Shown: positions 16,694 through 25,613 of the stretch, piece after piece
Layout of the letters: every line of letters starts with the position of its first letter
Position numbering within the stretch: the stretch's first letter is position 1
NCBI RefSeq assembly: GCF_006228105.1
Contig: NZ_VDHH01000014.1
Length of the DNA: 51,078 nt
Origin: Chelonobacter sp006228105
Lineage (GTDB): Bacteria; Pseudomonadota; Gammaproteobacteria; Enterobacterales; Pasteurellaceae
Direction: 5' to 3' (one strand)
Made by a program: the position numbers and the translations under genes
The notes under the pieces: generated by a model
Database searches by the model: none
Told to the model about the DNA's origin: nothing
The model's input: only the letters and a program-made list of their open reading frames with translations

Positions 16694-18347
16694 CATTTTG
16701 TAGCAAATACACCGCTTGATAAGGCGCCAATTCAATGCTGTCGCCCAAAGCCAATGCTTGCGGATAATTATGCAATAGTGTCTGCCATTCACCGGCAGTC
16801 TGTTGCGGACGTTCAAGTGTTTGCGTTTGGTGGCTTAAATTGGCCAACACCCACAATTTTTGCTTGCCGCTCGTGCGCAGATAGCTCCAAACGGACGGGT
16901 GTTGCGGCAGCAGATCCTGATAATCGCCGTCAGTCAACACCGGCAGGGATTTGCGCAGCGCAATCAATTTTTTATAGCAATAAAATACCGAATCAGGGTC
17001 GTTGACCGCACTTTCGGCATTCACTTGCCGATAATTGGGGGCAACACCTATCCAAGGTTCAGCAGTGCTGAAACCGGCGTTGGTTAGCGTATTCCACTGC
17101 ATCGGAGTACGGCTGTTGTCGCGTGATTTCTGGGCTAAAATTTTCAGCACCAAGGCTTGATCCAAGCCGTTATCCAACAACTCTTGGTACATATTCAGGC
17201 TTTCCACATCACGATATTGCTCAATGCGGCTGAAGCCCGGATTGGTCATGCCAAATTCTTCGCCTTGATAGATGTACGGCGTGCCTTGCATGCCGTGCAA
17301 CACCATGGCCAGCATTTTGCCGGAAACCGTACGAAGTGCGGTTTCGTCGCCAAAACGCGATACAATCCGTGGCTGATCATGGTTGCACCAGAACAGTGCA
17401 TTCCACGCTTTGCCGTGCATGCCTTGCTGCCAGTAGTTGAAAATCGATTTCAGCTCCACATAGTCCGGCGCCGCATAAGTCCATTTCTCACCGTTGGGAT
17501 AATCGACTTTCAGATGGTGGAAATTGAAGGTCATTGACAGTTCTGAGCCGTTCAGTGCAGCGTATTGTTGGCAATTTTGCAAACTGGTGGACGACATTTC
17601 CCCGACCGTCATTAAACCGCGCGGCTGAAAAACCTGCTCACTCAATTCACGCATAAATTCGTGAATCCGTGGCCCGTCGGTATAGAAACGACGGCCGTCG
17701 CCTTGATCATCACTGGGGAAATCCTGATTTTTAGACACCAGATTGACCACATCCAAGCGCAACCCGTCCACGCCTTTATCCGCCCAAAAATGGCAAACCT
17801 GTTGCAGCTGTCGGCGGACGTTTTCATTTTCCCAGTTGAGATCTGCTTGTTCGGTAGCAAACAGGTGCAAATAGTGCTTGCCGACCTGTTGACACCATTG
17901 CCATGCGCCGCCGCCGAATTTGGAGCGCCAGTTGTTGGGGGACTGCGTTTGATCTTCACCACGCCAAATATAGTAGTCATGGTATTCACTTTCCGGATTT
18001 TGCGCTTGTTTAAACCAAGCGTGCTCGGTCGAGGTGTGGTTGAACACCATATCCATAACAATCCGGATATTGCGCTGATGCGCTTCGGCCACCAACAATT
18101 CAAAATCTGCCATTGTGCCGTAATCCGGATTGATGCCGCAGTAATCGGCAACATCATAGCCGTTATCAATTTGCGGCGAAGGGTAAATCGGCGTGATCCA
18201 AATCCCGTCGACACCCAAGGTTTGCAGGTAATCCAAGCGTTGAATAATACCGCGAATATCGCCGCGCCCGTTGCCGCTGGTATCCTGAAAACTTTTGGGA
18301 TAAATTTGGTAGATAACCCCGTTCTTCCACCATTCTGTCTGTTGCAT
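16689..18347 (-). CDS. treC: Alpha,alpha-phosphotrehalase (trehalose-6-phosphate hydrolase)
   Basis: Cytoplasmic GH13 enzyme that cleaves trehalose-6-phosphate, delivered by TreB, to glucose and glucose-6-phosphate; about 552 residues. GH13 motifs include DMVFNHTS, GLRLDVVN (nucleophile Asp), TVGEMSS (acid/base Glu) and NHDQPR (transition-state Asp). The N-terminus WWKNGVIYQIYPKSFQDT is nearly that of E. coli TreC. Start ATG 18347 is chosen because AGGA lies 6 nt upstream; a longer frame begins at 18380. It follows treB by 60 bp in the same operon. Confidence 0.96.
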   Translation of the reverse strand: MQQTEWWKNGVIYQIYPKSFQDTSGNGRGDIRGIIQRLDYLQTLGVDGIWITPIYPSPQIDNGYDVADYCGINPDYGTMADFELLVAEAHQRNIRIVMDMVFNHTSTEHAWFKQAQNPESEYHDYYIWRGEDQTQSPNNWRSKFGGGAWQWCQQVGKHYLHLFATEQADLNWENENVRRQLQQVCHFWADKGVDGLRLDVVNLVSKNQDFPSDDQGDGRRFYTDGPRIHEFMRELSEQVFQPRGLMTVGEMSSTSLQNCQQYAALNGSELSMTFNFHHLKVDYPNGEKWTYAAPDYVELKSIFNYWQQGMHGKAWNALFWCNHDQPRIVSRFGDETALRTVSGKMLAMVLHGMQGTPYIYQGEEFGMTNPGFSRIEQYRDVESLNMYQELLDNGLDQALVLKILAQKSRDNSRTPMQWNTLTNAGFSTAEPWIGVAPNYRQVNAESAVNDPDSVFYCYKKLIALRKSLPVLTDGDYQDLLPQHPSVWSYLRTSGKQKLWVLANLSHQTQTLERPQQTAGEWQTLLHNYPQALALGDSIELAPYQAVYLLQNV

Positions 18348-18407
18348 TGCTTGTCCTTTTGTCTGTTTATTTCGGTTCAAAACCGCACTTTCAATTTTTT
18401 TAGTGTG

Positions 18408-19826
18408 TTATTGCGCTAACGTGCCTTTTGCCGCTTGGCGTTTGTACACCAAAATCGTCAACAGCAATGGCACCACCACCGCAACCAGCATCGCCAAGGC
18501 AAAGATGCCCCAATATTGCGGTTGAATCGACAGAATGCCCGGCAAACCGCCGACGCCGATGCCGTTTGCCATCACCCCGGCCAAGCCACAAATTAAAGCG
18601 GCACAGGCGGAACCGATCATGGCGCATAGCATTGGGAAGCGGTATTTTAAATTGATGCCATACATTGCCGGCTCGGTCACCCCTAAGTAAGCGGAAATGG
18701 TTGCCGGCACCGAAATTTCACGCTCATTCAGTTTTTTACTGATTAATACGATACCGAATACCGCTGAGGCTTGAGCAATGTTTGACAGGGCAATCAACGG
18801 CCAAACCGGTGTGCCGCCCATGCTTTGGATCATCTGCATATCAATGGCCAAGGTGGTTTGATGAATTCCGGTGATCACCAACGGTGCATACAGGAAACCG
18901 AATAGGGCTGCACCAAGCGGGGCAAAACTGCCGGTCATGGCCGCTTTCACCGCAATTGCCACACCGTTGCCGATTTCGCGTCCAAACGGGCCGATTAAAG
19001 CGTGCGCTAAAAATACGGCGATAATTAAGGAACAGACCGGCACAATCACCAAATTCAAATAGTCCGGCACAATCCGTTTAAAACCACGTTCGATCCATGC
19101 CAATGCCATCCCGGCTAAAATCGACGGAATCACTTGCGCCTGATACCCGACTTTATCAATGCTGAACCAACCGAAGTCCCACACTTCCGGTACTTGCGTG
19201 CCTAAGCCGTAGGAGTTCATCAACTGCGGAGAGACCAACGTCACCCCCAACACAATTCCCAAAATCGGCGAACCGCCCATTTTTCTGACCGTTGACCAAC
19301 AGATGCCGACCGGCAGGAAGAAGAAAATCGCTTCGCCCAACAGCCATAAAAAGTCATAAATGGTTTTCCACATCGGGGAAGATTGCACCAGCGTTTGTCC
19401 GTCCGACATCGGAATGTCACCGATCACATTGCGGAAACCTAAAATTAAACCGCCGCTGATCAGCGCCGGCAACAACGGAATAAAAATCTCGGCAAAGTGC
19501 GAAATCACTTTTTCGTGCCATTTCATATTCTGCCGCGCCGCCACTTTCGCCGCCTCTTTATCGGCGGAACTGAGATTAGTCTGTTTTAACAATTCTTGAT
19601 AGTAATCGCCCACTTCCGGCCCGATCACCACTTGGAACTGCCCGGCATTGGTGAAACAACCTTTCACCATCGGCAGTTGTTCTAAGGCTTTCACATCGGC
19701 TTTGCCAGTGTCATTCAATACAAAACGCAAGCGGGTGATGCAGTGGGTCACCGTTGCAATATTATTTTTACCGCCGACCAATTCAATGAGGCGGCTGACG
19801 TTTTGTGGATCCAGTTTTTTTGCCAT
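18408..19826 (-). CDS. treB: PTS trehalose-specific EIIBC component
   Basis: 472-residue inner-membrane phosphotransferase permease that imports trehalose as trehalose-6-phosphate. The N-terminal EIIB domain carries the phosphorylated Cys29 (VTHCITRLRF). The EIIC membrane domain (about 110-465) has many hydrophobic helices and the conserved GITEP-like stretch YLGVTEPAMYGINLKY. There is no EIIA domain; glucose EIIA normally serves TreB. First gene of treB-treC. AAGGA precedes the ATG. The promoter, TreR-type operator and CRP site are annotated separately. Confidence 0.96.
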   Translation of the reverse strand: MAKKLDPQNVSRLIELVGGKNNIATVTHCITRLRFVLNDTGKADVKALEQLPMVKGCFTNAGQFQVVIGPEVGDYYQELLKQTNLSSADKEAAKVAARQNMKWHEKVISHFAEIFIPLLPALISGGLILGFRNVIGDIPMSDGQTLVQSSPMWKTIYDFLWLLGEAIFFFLPVGICWSTVRKMGGSPILGIVLGVTLVSPQLMNSYGLGTQVPEVWDFGWFSIDKVGYQAQVIPSILAGMALAWIERGFKRIVPDYLNLVIVPVCSLIIAVFLAHALIGPFGREIGNGVAIAVKAAMTGSFAPLGAALFGFLYAPLVITGIHQTTLAIDMQMIQSMGGTPVWPLIALSNIAQASAVFGIVLISKKLNEREISVPATISAYLGVTEPAMYGINLKYRFPMLCAMIGSACAALICGLAGVMANGIGVGGLPGILSIQPQYWGIFALAMLVAVVVPLLLTILVYKRQAAKGTLAQ

Positions 19827-19864
19827 GATTTTTCCTTAAGCAATTTCATTAAAATAACGCTCGA

Positions 19865-19892
19865 ATTTTAGGCTTGTTTATTTTTTTATCAA
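19865..19892 (-). promoter_or_regulatory. treB promoter
   Basis: On the minus strand TTGATA (19887-19892) and TAAAAT (19865-19870) are separated by 16 bp. The -35 box directly abuts the palindromic operator. Confidence 0.7.
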
Positions 19893-19906
19893 TGGGAACG
19901 TTCCCA
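19893..19906. promoter_or_regulatory. TreR operator
   Basis: TGGGAACGTTCCCA is a perfect 14-bp palindrome with the central CG typical of LacI-family operators. It lies between the CRP site and the -35 of treB. TreR at 9482-10429 is the obvious ligand. Confidence 0.8.
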
Positions 19907-19928
19907 AATAGTGATCAAGATCACGAAT
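19907..19928. promoter_or_regulatory. CRP (cAMP receptor protein) site
   Basis: The core GTGATCAAGATCAC, flanked by AT-rich ends, closely matches the CRP consensus TGTGA-N6-TCACA. Its centre lies about 60 bp upstream of the predicted treB start point, the usual class I activator spacing. Confidence 0.75.
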
Positions 19929-19935
19929 TGAACAT

Positions 19936-19983
19936 AAAAAAACCGATACCCGATTCAGAAATGTGAATCGGTATCGATTTTTG
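19936..19983 (-). terminator. sxy terminator
   Basis: CGATACCCGATTCA pairs with TGAATCGGTATCG (one bulged C) around a short loop, with A- and T-runs at the two edges. It lies just beyond the sxy stop and upstream of the treB control region. Confidence 0.75.
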
Positions 19984-19992
19984 GGTTTATTG

Positions 19993-20631
19993 CTACGCTT
20001 TTTCCGATCGTAATCCTTCTTGGCGTAAGTAATTATTCAGTTTTGCTAAAGCATGTTCTTTTTGTGCCTCAGGCAACTGCGAAACATGAATATTTTTGAG
20101 GGCGGCAACTAAATTCCAATAGAAATCCAAAGTGATTGAAAATCCCTGTTTTTTCGCCAAAATATAAGCTTTTTCTGCGCCGATACGACGTAGTTGGTTC
20201 ACATCAGTAATATTTACCTTTAATAATAAACGTTCATGTTTTATACTCAGATTCGGCAGTTCTTTAATCCGTTTTTTGCGAGCAAGTTGAAAGTCAATTT
20301 TTTGTTGTTTGACTTGCTCGATCGATTGGTGTAAAAATTCACGATATAGTATATCGTTTTCAGTAATCGTTTGTGGTAAGCGATAATAACGGGAAAGAGA
20401 AAGCGCGTTGTTACTGCTGGCTAAGCAGGGAGCCGCACCATATCGCTCCAATTGTTGTGCCAAATCACCTTCGGCACGCAAATAGAATACACCGGATTGC
20501 ATAATGCCGAACAGATGATTATTTTGATAAAATCCATATCCAGAAAATAAACTATTAACTGTAACGTCTTTAATTAAACGGTCCAATTTTTTTCGAATCA
20601 AATAAGTATGTTGTTTTATATGATTATTCAT
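19993..20631 (-). CDS. sxy: Competence regulator Sxy/TfoX
   Basis: Sxy (TfoX) acts with CRP at CRP-S promoters to switch on DNA-uptake genes in Pasteurellaceae. The 212-residue product aligns from memory with H. influenzae Sxy: N-terminal TfoX domain (SLFSGYGFYQNNHLFGIMQS, FYLRAEG) and C-terminal domain (KRIKELPNLSIKHERLL, LRRIGAEKAY, LDFYWNLVAALKN). Start ATG 20631 is preferred, with GGAG 9 nt upstream, which lies just inside a longer frame from 20646. The gene is notably AT-rich. In H. influenzae a 5' mRNA hairpin limits Sxy translation; I did not resolve one here. Its presence agrees with the USS density. Confidence 0.93.
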   Translation of the reverse strand: MNNHIKQHTYLIRKKLDRLIKDVTVNSLFSGYGFYQNNHLFGIMQSGVFYLRAEGDLAQQLERYGAAPCLASSNNALSLSRYYRLPQTITENDILYREFLHQSIEQVKQQKIDFQLARKKRIKELPNLSIKHERLLLKVNITDVNQLRRIGAEKAYILAKKQGFSITLDFYWNLVAALKNIHVSQLPEAQKEHALAKLNNYLRQEGLRSEKA

Positions 20632-20861
20632 AAGTAATTTCTCCATCTCAAGGCTGAATTTAAGTGGCGGAATTATATTAATTTACACAATAAAGTATCG
20701 GATTGAAGAAATAATTTATTTTGTGATACGCATTCCTAAAATAATTTTTTCTTTTTAATTTTTAACCTGAACCTCATAATAAATGGAGTTCTTTTTTCAG
20801 TTGTGTAAGTTTGCAGTACGCCAGATACAACGCAAATCTAACGTATTTTTGAAAATAATAC

Positions 20862-20890
20862 TTGCATAATAAAAAAGGATTCAGTATGTT
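20862..20890 (+). promoter_or_regulatory. his operon promoter
   Basis: TTGCAT (20862-20867) and TATGTT (20885-20890) with exactly 17 bp between. The predicted start point near 20897 gives a leader RNA that includes hisL and the attenuator. The 230 bp between sxy and this promoter are AT-rich and hold no gene that I can support. Confidence 0.65.
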
Positions 20891-20920
20891 AAACGCAACT
20901 GATTGTTAAGGAACTCCACA

Positions 20921-20962
20921 ATGAATTTTAGTCGTACTGCAACTCACCATCATCACACCTGA
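20921..20962 (+). CDS. hisL: his operon leader peptide
   Basis: A 13-codon reading frame, MNFSRTATHHHHT, with AAGGA upstream. It has four consecutive histidine codons (20945-20956) within a leader that contains mutually exclusive hairpins. This is the classic arrangement for attenuation by His-tRNA supply: ribosome stalling at the His codons favours the antiterminator. E. coli HisL has seven His codons. Too short for most gene callers. Confidence 0.9.
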   Translation: MNFSRTATHHHHT

Positions 20963-20990
20963 TATTTCTTTCAGGCTCGTGGTGTTGCTT

Positions 20991-21072
20991 GGAAGATAAG
21001 CCTCTTCCGAGTCATGTACGATAAAGCAATGACAACCCCTCGGAAGGATACTTTCGAGGGGTTTTGTTTTTT
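20991..21072 (+). promoter_or_regulatory. his attenuator (antiterminator and terminator)
   Basis: Alternative pairings are visible. GGAAGA (20991-20996) with TCTTCC (21003-21008) sequesters the antiterminator arm. CTTCCGAG (21004-21011) with CTCGGAAG (21039-21046) is the antiterminator. AACCCCTCG (21034-21042) with CGAGGGGTT (21055-21063), followed by TTTGTTTTTT, is the terminator. An earlier pause-type pairing joins ACACC (20955-20959) with GGTGT (20981-20985). Confidence 0.85.
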
Positions 21073-21097
21073 AGGTTTGAATTTTAAGGAAATTATT

Positions 21098-21997
21098 ATG
21101 TTAGATAAAAAAAGACTGCGGATTGCGATGCAAAAATCCGGACGTTTAAGCAAAGAATCACAAGAATTGCTGAAACAGTGCGGAGTGAAAATCAACTGGA
21201 ACGAGCAACGCCTGATCGCCTATTCAGAAAATATGCCGATTGATATTTTGCGGGTGCGGGATGACGACATTCCGGGGTTAGTCTTCGACGGTGTAGTCGA
21301 TCTGGGCATTATCGGCGAAAACGTGTTGGAAGAGGAAGAGTTAGGGCGTCTGTCCGCCGGGGATAAGGTGCAATATAAAATGCTGAAACGCCTAGAGTTT
21401 GGTGGCTGTCGCTTATCTTTAGCTGTGCCGCGTGATGTTGCTTATACTAGCGTGCAGGATCTCACCGATGCCCGTATCGCTACTTCATACCCGAACTTGC
21501 TGAAACGTTATATGCAAGAAGAGGGGGTGCCGTTCAAAAACTGTTTATTGACCGGTTCGGTGGAAGTCGCCCCAACCGCCGGTTTAGCCACGGCAATTTG
21601 CGATCTGGTCTCTTCCGGCGCCACGTTGGAAGCCAACGGTTTGCGTGAAGTGGAGATTATTTATCAGTCCAAAGCTTGCTTAATCCAACGTGCTGCCGAA
21701 TTGAGCGAAGAAAAACAAGCGTTGGTGGATAAGCTACTGACCCGTATCCAGGGGGTGCAGCAAGCTAGCGAAAGCAAATATATTATGCTGCATGCGCCGA
21801 AAGATAAACTGGATGCCATTACCGCACTTTTACCCGGCGTGGAACACCCGACGATTCTACCGTTGGCGCACGATGACAGCAAAGTAGCCATGCACGTGGT
21901 CAGCCAAGAAAACCTGTTCTGGGAGACCATGGAAGAGTTGAAAGCCGTTGGTGCCAGCTCAATTTTGGTGATGCCGATTGAGAAGATGATGGGTTAA
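21098..21997 (+). CDS. hisG: ATP phosphoribosyltransferase (long form)
   Basis: First committed step of histidine synthesis: ATP plus PRPP to phosphoribosyl-ATP, feedback inhibited by histidine. The 299 residues equal E. coli HisG and include the C-terminal regulatory domain (about 225-299). The PRPP-loop region is SGATLEANGLREVE, preceded by GSVEVAPTAGLATAI. ATG 21098 has AAGGA 7 nt upstream; a longer in-frame extension to 21014 would run through the attenuator and is rejected. Confidence 0.97.
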   Translation: MLDKKRLRIAMQKSGRLSKESQELLKQCGVKINWNEQRLIAYSENMPIDILRVRDDDIPGLVFDGVVDLGIIGENVLEEEELGRLSAGDKVQYKMLKRLEFGGCRLSLAVPRDVAYTSVQDLTDARIATSYPNLLKRYMQEEGVPFKNCLLTGSVEVAPTAGLATAICDLVSSGATLEANGLREVEIIYQSKACLIQRAAELSEEKQALVDKLLTRIQGVQQASESKYIMLHAPKDKLDAITALLPGVEHPTILPLAHDDSKVAMHVVSQENLFWETMEELKAVGASSILVMPIEKMMG

Positions 21998-22068
21998 GTT
22001 CTATTGTATCAATAACTTGCTACCGATTGCGACGTGAGTCGCTGTCGGAAATAACGGAGAAAAAGAAT

Positions 22069-23349
22069 ATGCAAACCATCATTTGGAACAACTTAACAAC
22101 AGCTGAACAAACCACCGCACTTGAACGCCCTGCAATCACTAATTCGCAGTCTATCGAACAAACGGTGTCAGAAATTCAAAAAAATGTAAAAAACAACGGC
22201 GACAGTGCCTTACTTGAGCTGACCGAAAAATTTGACAAAGTGCGGTTGGACAGCTTGACGGTTTCAAACGAACACATTTTGCAAGCGACAAGACGTGTGC
22301 CGGAAGCGTTAAAACAGGCAATTCAAAATGCGTACCGCAATATTGAAGCCTTTCACCAAGCACAAAAACCCAATGTGATTGAAGTGGAAACCCAAGCCGG
22401 GGTGAAATGCGAAGTGTTGACCCGCCCGATTAATAAAGTCGGTTTATATATCCCCGGCGGTTCTGCACCACTGTTTTCGACCGTATTAATGTTGGCCATT
22501 CCGGCAAAAATTGCCGGTTGTCAAAAAGTGGTGCTGTGCACTCCACCGCCGATTGCCGATGAAATTCTGTATACTGCCAATCTGTGCGGGGTGGAAACCA
22601 TCTATGCGGTGGGCGGGGCGCAAGCGGTGTTTGCCATGGCGTTCGGCACCGAAACCGTTGTAAAAGTGGATAAAATTTTTGGACCGGGCAATGCTTTTGT
22701 CACCGAAGCCAAACGCCAAGTCACCCAACTGGGGACGGCAATTGATATGCAGGCAGGTCCTTCCGAAGTGTTGGTGATTGCCGATGAATTGGCCGATGCG
22801 GATTTTGTGGCAAGTGATCTATTATCACAAGCGGAACACGGTGCAGACAGCCAAGTGATTTTGCTCACCCCTAGCAAAACGTTGGCGGAGCAGACCGCAC
22901 TTGCGATTGAACAGCAGCTTGCCAGCCTGCCGCGTGCCGAAACCGCCCGCAAAGCCCTGAGCCACAGCCGCACCATTATTGCTGAGGATTTACAGCAGTG
23001 CGTTGAAATCAGCAACGCCTACGCCCCGGAGCATTTAATCGTACAAGTGGAAAACGCCCGTGCTTTATTGCCACAGCTCGACAACGCAGGCTCGATTTTC
23101 TTGGGGGCATATTCTCCTGAAAGCATGGGCGACTACGCCAGCGGCACCAACCATGTGTTGCCGACCTACGGCTACTCGCGCACCAGCTCAAGCCTTGGTT
23201 TGGCGGATTTCAGCAAGCGCATGACGGTGCAAGAACTCACCCCGCAAGGTTTTAAAGAACTGGCACGCACAGTCGAATTGATGGCAGCCGCAGAACAGCT
23301 AGATGCGCATAAACAGGCGGTCAGTATCCGCTTGGCGAAGATGGGATAA
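22069..23349 (+). CDS. hisD: Histidinol dehydrogenase
   Basis: Zn-dependent oxidation of L-histidinol to L-histidine in two NAD steps; about 426 residues, family length. Signature stretches are KVGLYIPGGSAPLFSTVLML, IFGPGNAFVTEAK and DMQAGPSEVLVIAD. GGAG lies 9 nt before ATG 22069, and the family N-terminus fits this start. It follows hisG by 71 bp and hisC follows directly. Three USSs lie inside or at the start of the gene. Confidence 0.97.
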   Translation: MQTIIWNNLTTAEQTTALERPAITNSQSIEQTVSEIQKNVKNNGDSALLELTEKFDKVRLDSLTVSNEHILQATRRVPEALKQAIQNAYRNIEAFHQAQKPNVIEVETQAGVKCEVLTRPINKVGLYIPGGSAPLFSTVLMLAIPAKIAGCQKVVLCTPPPIADEILYTANLCGVETIYAVGGAQAVFAMAFGTETVVKVDKIFGPGNAFVTEAKRQVTQLGTAIDMQAGPSEVLVIADELADADFVASDLLSQAEHGADSQVILLTPSKTLAEQTALAIEQQLASLPRAETARKALSHSRTIIAEDLQQCVEISNAYAPEHLIVQVENARALLPQLDNAGSIFLGAYSPESMGDYASGTNHVLPTYGYSRTSSSLGLADFSKRMTVQELTPQGFKELARTVELMAAAEQLDAHKQAVSIRLAKMG

Positions 23350-23359
23350 AGAGGAAAAT

Positions 23360-24424
23360 ATGATGACCATTTCACAACTTTCACGCAAAAATATTCAAGC
23401 CTTAACGCCGTATCAATCGGCGCGCCGCTTGGGGGGCAAGGGTGATGTGTGGCTGAATGCCAATGAATATGCAACTTCGCCGGATCTCAACCTGCAAAAG
23501 CGCACGTTTAACCGTTATCCCGAAGCGCAACCGCAACAATTGCTGGAGCGTTATGCCGCTTATGCCGGATTAAAAGCGGAGAATGTGCTGGTCAGCCGTG
23601 GCGGTGATGAAAGCATTGAGCTGATTATCCGTGCCTTTTGCGAAGCGGACGACAAAGTGCTGTATTGTCCGCCGACCTACGGCATGTATGCGGTCAGCGC
23701 CGAAACCTGTGGCATTCAAACCAAAACCGTAGCGCTGACGGCGGATTTTCAATTGAATTTAGCTGAAATTGAACAAAATCTTGAGCAAGTCAAAGTGATT
23801 TTCGTCTGTAGCCCGAATAATCCGACCGGTAATGTAGTCAAGCGTGAGGACTTGTTAACACTATTGGAGATGACCCGTGATCGTGCGATTGTGGTGGTCG
23901 ATGAAGCCTATATCGAATTTTGTCCGCAGGCGACGATGGCAAACGAATTGGCGAATTACCCGCACTTGGCGCTTATCCGCACCCTGTCGAAAGCCTTTGC
24001 CCTCGCCGGATTGCGTTGCGGTTTCACCTTGGCAAATCCGGAATTGATCAACATACTGCAAAAAGTGATTGCACCGTACCCGATCCCGGTACCGGTCTCC
24101 GATTTGGCCTGCCAGGCGCTCGATCAAAACGGTTTGGTAGAGATGCAGCAACGGGTTGCCGAAGTGATTGAATACCGCACTTGGCTGATTAACCAACTGC
24201 AACCGCTGCCTATCGTGGCGCAAATTTTCGCTAGTGAAGCAAACTATATTCTGGTCAAATTCCAAAACGGAACAAACGTGTTTAAAACCTTATGGGATCA
24301 GGGTATTATTTTACGTGATCAAAACAAGGCTCTCGGCTTAAGCAACTGCATCCGGATTACCATTGGCGCAGGACAAGAAAACCGCCGCGTGGTTGACGCG
24401 ATTCGGGCGATTTCCGCAAAATAA
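23360..24424 (+). CDS. hisC: Histidinol-phosphate aminotransferase
   Basis: PLP enzyme, class I/II fold, converting imidazole-acetol phosphate to histidinol phosphate with glutamate. About 354 residues. The PLP Lys is near residue 211 in TLSKAFALAGLRCGF; CSPNNPTGNV and VVVDEAYIEF are the usual motifs. Tandem ATGs at 23360 and 23363; GAGGA upstream suits the second slightly better. The start is 11 bp after the hisD stop. Confidence 0.96.
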   Translation: MMTISQLSRKNIQALTPYQSARRLGGKGDVWLNANEYATSPDLNLQKRTFNRYPEAQPQQLLERYAAYAGLKAENVLVSRGGDESIELIIRAFCEADDKVLYCPPTYGMYAVSAETCGIQTKTVALTADFQLNLAEIEQNLEQVKVIFVCSPNNPTGNVVKREDLLTLLEMTRDRAIVVVDEAYIEFCPQATMANELANYPHLALIRTLSKAFALAGLRCGFTLANPELINILQKVIAPYPIPVPVSDLACQALDQNGLVEMQQRVAEVIEYRTWLINQLQPLPIVAQIFASEANYILVKFQNGTNVFKTLWDQGIILRDQNKALGLSNCIRITIGAGQENRRVVDAIRAISAK

Positions 24425-24437
24425 TAAGGACAACATC

Positions 24438-25541
24438 ATGACACAAACCACGCCACAAAAAATCCTGTTTATCGACCGTGACGGCACGTTGATCGATGAA
24501 CCGAAAACCGATTTTCAGATTGATACGCTGGAAAAATTGAAATTTGAACCGAACGTGATTCCGGCACTGTTGAAATTGCGTGATAGAGGTTTCCGTTTTG
24601 TGATGGTCAGTAATCAAGACGGTCTTGGCACCGAGTCACTGCCGCAGAAAAATTTTGATCTGCCGCATAATGCGATGATGGAACTGTTTCGTTCGCAAGG
24701 TATTGAATTTGATGATGTCTTGATCTGTCCACATCGCCCGGAAGACAACTGCACCTGCCGTAAGCCGAAACTGGGATTGTTGAAAAAATATATCAATAAA
24801 GGGCTGTTCGACCCGAAACACAGCTATGTGATCGGCGATCGTTCAACCGATATCCAACTGGCGGATAATTTGGGCATTACCGGCTTGCAATACCACCCTG
24901 AAAATTTGAATTGGGATTTGATTGTTGAAAAAATTCTGGCAAAACGGATTCGCAAACCGGGCTTTAAACCACGCCACGCCGCCGTAACCCGCACCACCAA
25001 AGAAACCGATATTCGGGTGGAAGTGTGGCTGGACGAGCAAGGCATGAACGAGATCAAAACCGGGCTAGGCTTTTTTGATCATATGCTCGATCAAATCGCC
25101 ACTCACGGCGGTTTTCGCATGAACGTGACGGTGGACGGCGATCTGCATATCGACGATCACCACACTATCGAAGATACCGCACTTGCCCTTGGCGAAGCGT
25201 TGAAACAAGCCTTAGGCAATAAACGTGGCATTGCCCGCTTCGGCTTTGTGCTGCCGATGGATGAATGTAAAGCCGAATGTGCGCTGGATCTCTCCGGTCG
25301 CCCGTATCTGAAATTCAAAGCCAAATTCAGCCGTGACAAAGTGGGCGATTTCAGCACCGAAATGGCGGAACACTTCTTTATGTCGCTCTCTTATGCTTTG
25401 GCGTGCACTTTGCATTTAAATGTCAAAGGCAAAAACGCCCACCATCAGGTTGAAGCGCTGTTCAAATGTTTCGGCAGAACCTTACGCCAAGCGATTCGAA
25501 TTGAAAGCGACCAGCTGCCGAGTTCGAAAGGGGTGTTGTAG
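24438..25541 (+). CDS. hisB: Bifunctional histidinol-phosphatase / imidazoleglycerol-phosphate dehydratase
   Basis: Fusion enzyme of steps 6 and 8 of the pathway, typical of Gammaproteobacteria; 367 residues. The N-terminal HAD-type phosphatase (about 1-165) has FIDRDGTLID, the zinc-binding region CPHRPEDNCTCRKPK and GDRSTDIQLA. The C-terminal IGPD domain (about 170-367) has GFFDHMLDQIATHGG, DDHHTIEDTALALG and HHQVEALFK. ATG 24438 with AAGGA 7 nt upstream. In relatives hisH follows directly; here a lipoprotein gene intervenes. Confidence 0.97.
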   Translation: MTQTTPQKILFIDRDGTLIDEPKTDFQIDTLEKLKFEPNVIPALLKLRDRGFRFVMVSNQDGLGTESLPQKNFDLPHNAMMELFRSQGIEFDDVLICPHRPEDNCTCRKPKLGLLKKYINKGLFDPKHSYVIGDRSTDIQLADNLGITGLQYHPENLNWDLIVEKILAKRIRKPGFKPRHAAVTRTTKETDIRVEVWLDEQGMNEIKTGLGFFDHMLDQIATHGGFRMNVTVDGDLHIDDHHTIEDTALALGEALKQALGNKRGIARFGFVLPMDECKAECALDLSGRPYLKFKAKFSRDKVGDFSTEMAEHFFMSLSYALACTLHLNVKGKNAHHQVEALFKCFGRTLRQAIRIESDQLPSSKGVL

Positions 25542-25613
25542 TGGTGAAATGTGCATTGAGGCCCACTGATAATATTTTCAAATAAACTAATAGTGATAAT
25601 AATGGAGAGAAAT

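Noticed and set aside
17661..18419. 252-codon open frame antisense to treC
   Set aside because: Shadow of a GH13 gene with all catalytic motifs on the other strand.
20710..20740. Possible CRP site upstream of sxy
   Set aside because: Only one half-site (TGTGA) is recognisable; the other half and spacing do not fit.
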